Source: CAYGLF01 sp964350945
GTDB taxonomy: Bacteria > Chlamydiota > Chlamydiia > Chlamydiales > JAAZZY01
NCBI GenBank assembly: GCA_964350945.1
Contig: CAYGLF010000024.1
Span: 1 to 5,145 of the forward strand
Length of the DNA stretch: 5,145 bases
Direction of reading: 5' to 3'
The translations under genes and the position numbers were made by a program. This document shows positions 1 through 5,145 of the stretch, piece after piece (within the stretch, counting starts at the first letter, position 1; the number at the start of each line of letters is the position of its first letter). Under the pieces are notes generated by a model that saw only the letters and a program-made list of their open reading frames with translations, ran no database searches and had not been told where the DNA came from.

Positions 1-5
1 GATGA

Positions 6-46
6 CCCCATACCCCACCCCCACCCACAACCACCCATTTACCCCC
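6..46. repeat. C-rich imperfect CCCCA-type repeat; G-quadruplex motif on the - strand
   Basis: On the + strand, C runs of 4, 4, 5 and 3 bases (6-9, 13-16, 18-22, 24-26) are separated by ATA, A and A. Further C runs lie at 34-36 and 42-46. The - strand therefore has four or more G runs with loops of 1, 1 and 3 bases, which fits the standard G-quadruplex pattern. The tract stands out from the AT-rich surroundings and encodes prolines in more than one frame. Whether it folds, or is prone to slippage, is not shown by sequence alone. Confidence 0.7.
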
Positions 47-161
47 TCAACATACAGGACCAACTATCAAGTCTGTGGAGCAACAAGAAGCTGATAACAT
101 GCTTAATGCTGCGATTGGAGACATGAAGATCACCGACCCAGACCCTGATGCATGGAAGTAA
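6..161 (+). CDS. Possible C-terminal end of an upstream gene (proline-rich then acidic tail)
   Basis: The frame ending in TAA at 159-161 reads as a Pro/Thr/His-rich segment (about 15 residues, from the C-rich DNA) followed by a credible protein tail. That tail contains SVEQQEADNMLNAAIGDMK and ends in DPDPDAWK. Its codon choice looks like coding DNA, and it stops just before the promoter of the next gene. I do not recognise the protein. The oddity is that this frame is closed by TGA at 3-5, and the first usable starts are GTG at 75 and ATG at 99, so an intact gene cannot simply run in from the left in this frame. Either the upstream gene is frameshifted in the C-rich tract, or it really ends in another frame (frame 1 stops at 124-126, frame 2 at 92-94), or this is a tiny ORF. 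The choice of frame is inference. Confidence 0.35.
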   Translation, partial: PHTPPPPTTTHLPPQHTGPTIKSVEQQEADNMLNAAIGDMKITDPDPDAWK

Positions 162-166
162 TAGAA

Positions 167-195
167 TTGTTAAAATTGCCATCTTCTTATATAAT
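167..195 (+). promoter_or_regulatory. Sigma70-type promoter for rluD-dtd
   Basis: The -10 box TATAAT at 190-195 is a perfect consensus match. The -35 box TTGTTA at 167-172 matches the consensus at 4 of 6 positions. The spacer is the ideal 17 bp. Transcription would begin near 201-203, leaving a leader of only about 18-20 bases before the rluD ATG at 221. The promoter begins just after the upstream stop codon at 159-161, so rluD-dtd probably has its own transcription start. Confidence 0.65.
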
Positions 196-220
196 CGACT
201 CCTTTTTAGAACATTAGTCT

Positions 221-1126
221 ATGAATACATCAAAATATTTATTTACAGTTGAAGATGAGAAGTGTGAGCGCCTCGATAGCTACCTAACCAAGCGCTACCC
301 CCTCTATTCAAGAGCCTATTTTCAAGAGTTGATTGAAAATAAACAGGTCCTAGTGAATGGCCAAGCTCCTAAAAAAAGAACAGTCCCCTCTATCGGAGAC
401 CAGATTGAAGTCTACCTACAAAAAAGAGCAGGCCCGGACTTAACACCTCAAAATATCCCTTTAGATGTGTTGTATGAGGATAGTCATTTAATAGCTGTCA
501 ATAAGCCTGCGGGTATGGTGGTGCACCCTGCTCCAGGAAACTGGTCTAATACCTTTGTCAACGCTTTACTCAACCATTGTGAAGTTGCCTCTACCTCTGA
601 ATTTAGGCCCGGCATTGTCCATCGTTTGGACAAAGAAACTTCTGGGGTGATGCTGGCTGCCAAAACAGAAGAGTGCCACCAAAAGCTATGCGAGCTTTTT
701 GCAAAACGCGCCATAAAAAAAGAGTATCTGGCCATTGCTATTGGCAAAGTACCCTCCATAGAAATTAATGCCGCCATCAAACGCTGTAAAATCCACCGTA
801 AGAAGATGACAATCTGTAATGAAGAAGGCAAAGAAGCCATTACTAAAGCTGAGCTAATAGGCTTTAATGGCAATTTTAGCTTAGTCTCTTTAAAGCCTCA
901 AACGGGACGGACTCACCAAATTCGTGTGCACTTAAAATCTCTTGGAAACCCTATCTTAGGCGACAAGCTTTATGGTAAGCCATCCATTAACGAACGCTAC
1001 CAAGCTTCTCGTCATTATTTACATGCAAAAAAAATCTCTTTCATCCATCCTATCACTCATACGAAAATGGAGATAGAAGCTCCTATCCCTAAAGAAATGA
1101 GTGAAATGTTCCAATGCGGGTTTTGA
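221..1126 (+). CDS. rluD: 23S rRNA pseudouridine synthase, RluA/RluD family
   Basis: This cytoplasmic enzyme isomerises uridine to pseudouridine in 23S rRNA. The RluD subgroup acts in helix 69 and supports large-subunit maturation. The 301-residue protein has an N-terminal S4 RNA-binding domain (about residues 16-66, with ERLDSYL and VLVNG). The RluA catalytic domain follows, with NKPAGMVVHPAPGN at 94-107, the signature HRLDKETSG at 134-142 (catalytic Asp137) and KPQTGRTHQIRVHL at 225-238. The length is a little below E. coli RluD (326) but all core motifs are present. The ATG at 221 gives a normal S4 start. No strong Shine-Dalgarno sequence is visible in the short leader (only TTAGA at 206-210). 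It overlaps dtd by 13 bp. The family is certain. Assignment to RluD rather than RluA or RluC rests on the S4 domain and the VVHPAPGN style, so the exact target uridines are inferred. Confidence 0.93.
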   Translation: MNTSKYLFTVEDEKCERLDSYLTKRYPLYSRAYFQELIENKQVLVNGQAPKKRTVPSIGDQIEVYLQKRAGPDLTPQNIPLDVLYEDSHLIAVNKPAGMVVHPAPGNWSNTFVNALLNHCEVASTSEFRPGIVHRLDKETSGVMLAAKTEECHQKLCELFAKRAIKKEYLAIAIGKVPSIEINAAIKRCKIHRKKMTICNEEGKEAITKAELIGFNGNFSLVSLKPQTGRTHQIRVHLKSLGNPILGDKLYGKPSINERYQASRHYLHAKKISFIHPITHTKMEIEAPIPKEMSEMFQCGF

Positions 1127-1551
1127 TTCAGCGCGTACTAAAAGCTTCTGTGACAATCGATCAAAAAATGCACTCACAAATTGGCCCAGGTCTCCTTCTT
1201 TTTTTAGGCGTTCACACCCAAGACACCCAAAAACAAGCGGATTGGCTAGCAGATAAATGCGTCTCTTTAAGACTCTTTGAAGATAAAAATTCGTCGTTTA
1301 ATCAATCCGTTTTAGAAATACAAAAAGATCTGCTGATTGTCAGCCAATTTACCCTTTATGGGAGCTGCCATAAAGGTAGACGCCCTGAATTTACGCAGGC
1401 AGCAAAAGGGGAGGTAGCTCGTAATCTGTACAATCACTTTATAGAAAAGATCTCAAAGCATCCCCTTAATATACAAACAGGTGTCTTTGGTGCAGATATG
1501 CAAATTGAACTTGTCAATGATGGACCTGTCACACTTTTGATTGAAAGATAA
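1114..1551 (+). CDS. dtd: D-aminoacyl-tRNA deacylase
   Basis: The protein hydrolyses D-aminoacyl-tRNAs (and, in this family, mischarged glycyl-tRNA-Ala), which keeps D-amino acids out of translation. It works as a cytoplasmic homodimer. The 145 residues match the usual family length. It begins with the canonical MRVLIQRVLKASVTI. It has the first active-site motif SQFTLYG (77-83), a KGRRPEF segment (87-93), and the Gly-cisPro motif within NDGPVT (135-140; Gly137-Pro138) that enforces rejection of L-amino acids. The ATG at 1114 lies inside the end of rluD, 13 bp before that gene's last base, and no clear ribosome-binding site is seen, so translation is probably coupled to rluD. Its stop (1549-1551) sits 5 bp from the end of the convergent - strand gene, with no evident terminator. 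Confidence 0.95.
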   Translation: MRVLIQRVLKASVTIDQKMHSQIGPGLLLFLGVHTQDTQKQADWLADKCVSLRLFEDKNSSFNQSVLEIQKDLLIVSQFTLYGSCHKGRRPEFTQAAKGEVARNLYNHFIEKISKHPLNIQTGVFGADMQIELVNDGPVTLLIER

Positions 1552-1556
1552 GGCTT

Positions 1557-4205
1557 TTAAAAGAGCCACTCTAAACCTAAATACGGGGCAAACTGATAGA
1601 GTGTTTGCACTCTAAAAGGTTGGCTAATCCCACTTTCTAGGCTTCCTTGCTGATCAAATAGCCCTATATTACGCGCTTGCCCCCACTGAGCATATTTACA
1701 GCCTAGATTGACTGAAAAGTTTCCTCTAGGCGATGAGCTTTTTAAACGCATTCCTAAGTCGAGTGTCCAGATTGCATTAAATGAAATTTTTCTCTTCAGA
1801 GGCTGCTCACTGATATAATTAATATAACCTGTGTCTAAACGAACATGCTGAACAACCGCTTCCCACGTTTGCCAGCCAAAGCCAACCCCTAGTGCCCCAA
1901 AAGGAGTGATGGCTATACTTTTAAAGATTGCTGAATAAGGAAGAAAGAACTCTCCTTTTGCTAAAAGACCATCAAGCTGTAGATTCGATCGAAAAGTTAA
2001 CTTAGAAAGTGGGTTAGTATTAGCTCCTGGAACAAAGGCCCTCTGGGGAGTCGACTGTATATTAACACCCGCCTGATGAAGGTAATCCAACCCTATTTTA
2101 GCCCAATCATTGATACGTACCCCTAATAGATATTCGTAGAGCGGGGTTCGGTTATACTTTAATTTTCCTTGGATCTTGTCAGAAGCTCTTTCATAATTAT
2201 AAGCACTACCTGGAACACCTGCTAAATTACCATGGATACCCGAAAAGTAAAGCATGCCAACTCCCATATTAAACTGTGTCCATAGCCAAGATTCATCTTC
2301 AATATTTGAAGATGCAGTCACGAAGGGTTTCCATGTATTGACTGATCGATTGTCAATGGTTTGCCTAGCTACCAAGTTAGCCGTTACAGGGAAGTTCCAA
2401 AGGATCCCAACATAGGGAGCAAAAGACCAAATATTTGTAGAAAGAGGTCGTACTAAACTCTGATTACTCCCTCCCTGCTGTCTGGAGTCGCCAATATTGC
2501 GAGCACGCCCCCAATAATTAAATTTTATCCCTGTTGACAGGGAAAGGTCACAGTCAGGATGAACACTTTTTCCATTGAGGCCCATGTCAACTAGCAACGA
2601 GGCATTAGAAGAAATTTTAGGAGATAAAAATCTTGGGTTGTTATTTCTGCGATTTCCTGGATTGAAAATCACATCTTGCACCGTAATGTTGGTCCATGTC
2701 TGCCAGCTAGGCCCCCCTCCAACCCCTATAAAAGGTCTGAAAGCCAAAGCTTTGAAAACAAAAACTCCTGGAGTTTCTAAAGTAGCCTTTAACATAATAG
2801 AGTTTAAACTAATGTCTGCCATCAAGCGATTTAAGTGCTGCGTTTGTCCACCTTGAACAATTCCCGTAGAATACTGCCACTGTGACTGTAGACTGATCTG
2901 TGACTGGCTTTGCACAGCAATACCTCCAGTCATCCATGGCAACAGCCGCCACCCCATCTCCATCTCTAAAAGAGGAGTCCTATTATAACTAAAAGCACCC
3001 TCAATAGAGGTATACTGAATGGGACGACCTACATTTGCTGTGGGAGATTCCCCATCTGCAACAGCAGTCCCTTGAGTCTTGCCAAAATATAAAAAGCCAA
3101 TCCCCCCACTTACTTTCGCTCTAAAACCAGGATCTCTAAGAGCTTTTTGCCCCACCCAAAATGGAGTCCATGAATTAGCCACTCTACGGTCAATAATCAA
3201 AGGTATTTTTGAGTGACTCGAACATGGGAAATCCCACTGAACACCTAGATAAGGAGTAAAAGAAAAAAGAGTTTTAATTCGAAACGAGTTTGCTAAGCTC
3301 AATTTGAGCCGCATTTGATCCTGCATGCTGCCCACATTGCGAGCTTGTCCCCACCAAATATTTTTGCAGCCCAAGATGATTGAAAAGTTACTTCTTGCAT
3401 CTGCATCCAAAAAACGCAGCCCCAGATCACTCATCCAAACCACATTGGGGCTATATTTATCGTTAAGAGATAAATATCGATTCCTAAAAAGCCCAGCAGC
3501 ATCTAAATATTGCACCCATGTGCGTGTCCAACTTTGCCAACCAGCTCCAATCCCAAGCCCCAGATAAGGCATAGTAGCTACATTTTGAATGACCATTGCC
3601 CAGGGAAGTTCTAAGTATACTTTAGCCATTAAGGCATCTAGATTCAGATGAGAGGTCAACATGGCTTTTCCTGAACTATCTTTTGCAGATAAAAGAGCCT
3701 CTGTGTTGACTGTTAGATTCCCTTGATGCTGATAAGAGAGCCCGGCTTTTAACCAAGGAAGTATTCGAGCTCCCATCTGATATTCAAATAGGGGGGCTCT
3801 GTTATATTTCAAAGATCCTTTAAAGGGGACGTCTGTAAAATTGGGGAGAGGAGATGCAAAGGCGCCTGAAGGCCTTCCACCTAAGTTTGCACGAACCCCG
3901 CTAAAGTATAAAAAACCGACCCCGACGTTCGTTTGGAAAAAGAAGTCTTTGTTAGATTGCAGTTGGTCAGTCCACACCCATCTAGGACTCCAACTCTTAA
4001 ACTTTAGTGGAAGATTCTTTTTTTTCTGGGACGCTTTAAATTTGTGTTTAACATGCCGGCCTTTTACAGATTGAGAAATGTAGTCATAGTATTCATCCTG
4101 ATTAAATGGATCTGAATTCAAATCTTCAGCTGCTAAGTTACAGATTGAAAATATAAAGAGCAAACAAACACTCCCTAAAATCTTATTTTTTAAATAACTA
4201 CCCAT
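1557..4205 (-). CDS. Secreted three-module outer-membrane beta-barrel-like (porin-like) protein
   Basis: This 882-residue protein has a Sec signal peptide: a basic start (MGSYLKNK), a hydrophobic core at 9-22, and probable signal peptidase I cleavage near residue 26 after NLAA. An acidic segment (27-46) and a Lys/Arg/His-rich segment (47-70) follow. Three homologous modules then occupy residues 71-326, 345-605 and 624-882, joined by two 18-residue linkers. Each module begins with a (S/T)W motif and a GxGFLYF-like strand. It then has YNRxPLxExxxG, a GWQ(S/T)W-type motif and WG(Q/R)ARN(I/V)G, and ends in FxPYxGxxWxF. Alternating hydrophobic/aromatic strands, GxGxG turns and a C-terminal Phe (WLF) are typical of outer-membrane barrels inserted by the BAM machinery. 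The mature chain has only four cysteines (280, 328, 552, 836). I cannot name the family with certainty; a MOMP-like or other pore-forming protein is the best guess. The ATG at 4205 has only weak ribosome-binding candidates (AGAG too close, AAAGG 13 bases away). Confidence 0.85.
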   Translation of the reverse strand: MGSYLKNKILGSVCLLFIFSICNLAAEDLNSDPFNQDEYYDYISQSVKGRHVKHKFKASQKKKNLPLKFKSWSPRWVWTDQLQSNKDFFFQTNVGVGFLYFSGVRANLGGRPSGAFASPLPNFTDVPFKGSLKYNRAPLFEYQMGARILPWLKAGLSYQHQGNLTVNTEALLSAKDSSGKAMLTSHLNLDALMAKVYLELPWAMVIQNVATMPYLGLGIGAGWQSWTRTWVQYLDAAGLFRNRYLSLNDKYSPNVVWMSDLGLRFLDADARSNFSIILGCKNIWWGQARNVGSMQDQMRLKLSLANSFRIKTLFSFTPYLGVQWDFPCSSHSKIPLIIDRRVANSWTPFWVGQKALRDPGFRAKVSGGIGFLYFGKTQGTAVADGESPTANVGRPIQYTSIEGAFSYNRTPLLEMEMGWRLLPWMTGGIAVQSQSQISLQSQWQYSTGIVQGGQTQHLNRLMADISLNSIMLKATLETPGVFVFKALAFRPFIGVGGGPSWQTWTNITVQDVIFNPGNRRNNNPRFLSPKISSNASLLVDMGLNGKSVHPDCDLSLSTGIKFNYWGRARNIGDSRQQGGSNQSLVRPLSTNIWSFAPYVGILWNFPVTANLVARQTIDNRSVNTWKPFVTASSNIEDESWLWTQFNMGVGMLYFSGIHGNLAGVPGSAYNYERASDKIQGKLKYNRTPLYEYLLGVRINDWAKIGLDYLHQAGVNIQSTPQRAFVPGANTNPLSKLTFRSNLQLDGLLAKGEFFLPYSAIFKSIAITPFGALGVGFGWQTWEAVVQHVRLDTGYINYISEQPLKRKISFNAIWTLDLGMRLKSSSPRGNFSVNLGCKYAQWGQARNIGLFDQQGSLESGISQPFRVQTLYQFAPYLGLEWLF
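1560..2336 (-). repeat. Barrel module 3 of the 882-residue protein
   Basis: Residues 624-882, the C-terminal module. Landmarks are TWKPFVTAS, MGVGMLYFSGIHGNLAG, LKYNRTPLYEYLLG, LDYLHQAGVNIQ, LQLDGLLAKGEFFLPY, GFGWQTW, CKYAQWGQARNIG and FAPYLGLEWLF. The chain ends on Phe882, as expected for a BAM recognition signal, whereas modules 1 and 2 end in WDFP and WNFP and run on into linkers. Confidence 0.8.
2391..3173 (-). repeat. Barrel module 2 of the 882-residue protein (divergent)
   Basis: Residues 345-605. It begins SWTPFWVGQ and has GGIGFLYFGKTQG, FSYNRTPLLEMEMGWRLLPW, SLNSIMLKATLETPG, PSWQTW, YWGRARNIG and FAPYVGILWNF. It keeps the module order but differs from modules 1 and 3. Gln is replaced by Arg in WGQARN, the YxHQ motif is lost (VQSQSQ instead), and the Cys before the signature is absent. 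Its YNRTPLLEMEMG is closer to the module in the neighbouring gene (TPLVEMEIG). Confidence 0.8.
3228..3995 (-). repeat. Barrel module 1 of the 882-residue protein
   Basis: Residues 71-326. Landmarks in order are SWSPRWVW, VGFLYFSGVRANLGG, LKYNRAPLFEYQMG, LSYQHQGNLTVNT, LNLDALMAKVYLELPW, GAGWQSW, CKNIWWGQARNVG and FTPYLGVQWDF. It is most like module 3: both have YFSG(V/I)xxNLxGxP, LKYNRxPLxEY and a YxHQ motif in the same order. DNA identity is too low for a recent duplication, so the repeats are visible mainly at protein level. Confidence 0.8.
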
Positions 4206-4342
4206 TGCTCTAAAAAAACCTTTAAAATCGAATACTTTTTAGTAATCTATTTATTTTATTTTTTGCAATGTTTTAAATAAAAAAAGACCCTAATTTCATT
4301 TAATAAAATCAAACTTTTAAGAGGGGGATTAAAGTTACTTTA
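4206..4342. other. AT-rich intergenic gap between the two - strand porin-like genes
   Basis: These 137 bases contain no credible gene. The - strand promoter of the 882-residue protein should lie here, but no convincing -35/-10 pair can be picked. The best is TTGCAA (4263-4268) with a poor TACTAA-like -10 box about 18 bp downstream. Two inverted repeats are visible. One is CTAAAAA/TTTTTAG (4210-4216 with 4236-4242), in the leader just upstream of the ATG. The other is AACTTTTAA/TTAAAGTT (4312-4320 with 4329-4336), just after the stop of the upstream gene. Confidence 0.6.
4302..4336 (-). terminator. Weak candidate terminator after the partial porin-like gene
   Basis: Read on the - strand, the hairpin starts 6 bases after the stop codon. 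An 8-bp stem with one bulged base (4336-4329 pairing with 4320-4312) closes an 8-base pyrimidine loop, and a T-rich stretch (TGATTTTATT) follows. The stem has only one G-C pair, so it is much weaker than a standard intrinsic terminator and may be chance in AT-rich DNA. Confidence 0.25.
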
Positions 4343-5145
4343 TTAAAAGCTCCAAATAAAACCAATATATGGAACCATTGAATAAATAAACTGAGAACGA
4401 AAAGGTTTTATCAATTCAAGATTAGAGGGGGTTATTTGCTCACTTATAAGACCTAAATTTCGAGCCTGCCCCCACCCAATAAATTTAGCTCCGACACATA
4501 CAGAAAAATTAATATTGGGAATCACACGGCGCAGCTTCACGCCAACATCTCCCATCCAAACAAAATTGGCAATTGTTTTAGATTTAGTAAAAGCAACGCT
4601 TTGAACCAGGTTCACTCCCCTTCCAACTGCCATACTCTGGCTGATCTGAGACCATGTTTGCCAACCAAGCCCGAGTGCACCTCCAAAATAGGGATTATAA
4701 GAGACGGCCTTGCAAAGAACCGAGCCTGGTGCATTGAAGCAAAAACGCGTTAAAAGAGCATCTAGATTACAATTAGCACGGAAAATGTATCCCTGATCGC
4801 CGTCGTTCCATTGACGCACAACTTGAGTATTCACTCCTCCTTGATGAAGGTAAGTAAGAGCCAGACCCAAGCACTTCCACAGCTTCTGACCTATTTCCAT
4901 CTCTACTAATGGCGTGTTAGTACTCTTAAAGTTTGGTTTAAATCTGTGAAATGTAACTGTCTCTTCTGGAAGATAGCTCGTAAATTTGATTTCAACCATT
5001 TTTTGGGTGAAAAATAAAAAGCCACACCCGACATCGACTCTGAAAAAATAACCAGACATCGGCTCAATAAATTGGTTGGGCACCCATTTGATACGCCAAC
5101 TATTCGTTACTTTGTAGCGCGCACGTCTTTGGGGAAATCTTTCTT
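4343..5145 (-). CDS. Porin-like protein with the same barrel module, 5' end beyond the window
   Basis: The frame ends at TAA 4345-4343 and is open all the way to 5145, so the N-terminus (and any signal peptide) is outside the window. A GTG at 5083 could be mistaken for the start, but the codons above it encode RYKVTNSWRIKW. This contains the (S/T)W module-opening motif, so the true start lies further upstream. The module (5101-4346, about 252 residues) has GCGFLFF, TPLVEMEIG, LTYLHQGGVNTQ, CNLDALLTRF, LGLGWQTW, GWGQARNLG and VPYIGFIWSF with a terminal Phe. It is clearly a paralogue of the 882-residue protein's modules. It has six cysteines in one module, against four in the whole mature neighbour. 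The role is inferred to be an outer-membrane pore or surface protein. How many modules precede this one cannot be seen. Confidence 0.8.
   Translation of the reverse strand, partial: ERFPQRRARYKVTNSWRIKWVPNQFIEPMSGYFFRVDVGCGFLFFTQKMVEIKFTSYLPEETVTFHRFKPNFKSTNTPLVEMEIGQKLWKCLGLALTYLHQGGVNTQVVRQWNDGDQGYIFRANCNLDALLTRFCFNAPGSVLCKAVSYNPYFGGALGLGWQTWSQISQSMAVGRGVNLVQSVAFTKSKTIANFVWMGDVGVKLRRVIPNINFSVCVGAKFIGWGQARNLGLISEQITPSNLELIKPFRSQFIYSMVPYIGFIWSF

Noticed and set aside
484..873. Open frame on the - strand inside rluD
   Set aside because: It lies opposite the conserved catalytic domain of a certain gene, has no recognisable motifs, and is explained as a shadow of the + strand coding sequence.
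1552..1567. Inverted repeat after dtd as an intrinsic terminator
   Set aside because: The arms leave almost no loop, one base is bulged, and no T tract follows on either strand.
2575..4074. Three short + strand open frames (2575-2856, 3325-3567, 3841-4074)
   Set aside because: All are antisense to the repeated modules. Their protein sequences lack domain features and arise from the codon pattern of the real - strand gene.
4330..4342. Palindrome TAAAGT-T-ACTTTA next to the stop of the partial gene as an operator
   Set aside because: It is short, AT-only apart from one pair, and sits after a gene end, so chance is the simplest explanation.
5081..5083. GTG as the start of the partial porin-like gene
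   Set aside because: The frame stays open upstream and encodes the conserved module-opening SW motif before this codon, so it is internal.
1..5145. CRISPR arrays, tRNA or rRNA genes, insertion sequences
   Set aside because: No spaced direct repeats, no tRNA-like cloverleaf, no transposase-like frames and no flanking inverted repeats were seen. The repeats present are protein-level modules.

Overview
The window looks like chromosomal DNA from a Gram-negative (diderm) bacterium of moderate to low GC. It carries two housekeeping RNA-modification or quality-control genes on the + strand. Facing them on the - strand are two related genes for outer-membrane beta-barrel-like proteins. The outer-membrane character rests on a signal peptide, alternating aromatic/hydrophobic strands, and terminal phenylalanines. 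A family of divergent porin-like proteins in a moderately AT-rich genome would suit an environmental, amoeba-associated member of the Chlamydiota (Parachlamydia/Simkania/Waddlia/Rhabdochlamydia-like), but this is a guess from style. Nothing in the sequence fixes the taxon, and other diderm intracellular bacteria remain possible.

Layout. Bases 1-161 hold a C-rich, proline-encoding stretch and what looks like the last codons of an upstream gene. A good sigma70-type promoter (167-195) follows. It drives rluD (221-1126, 23S rRNA pseudouridine synthase), which overlaps dtd (1114-1551, D-aminoacyl-tRNA deacylase) by 13 bp, so the two form a translationally coupled pair. Five bases after dtd, the opposite-strand gene 4205-1557 ends. 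It encodes an 882-residue secreted protein made of three tandem homologous modules of about 260 residues. After a 137-bp AT-rich gap comes a second - strand gene (stop at 4343). It carries one more copy of the same module, and its reading frame stays open through the window edge at 5145, so its N-terminus is missing.

How they work together. RluD and Dtd both serve translation: ribosome maturation, and clearing D-amino acids from tRNA. They make a small housekeeping operon. The - strand genes form a separate paralogous cluster, probably of outer-membrane pores or surface proteins. The most unusual item is the 882-residue protein. Each of its three modules looks like a complete small barrel domain, and the neighbouring gene carries the same kind of module at the end of its chain. 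It may therefore be a covalently linked multi-barrel (possibly a single-chain trimer) or one very large barrel.
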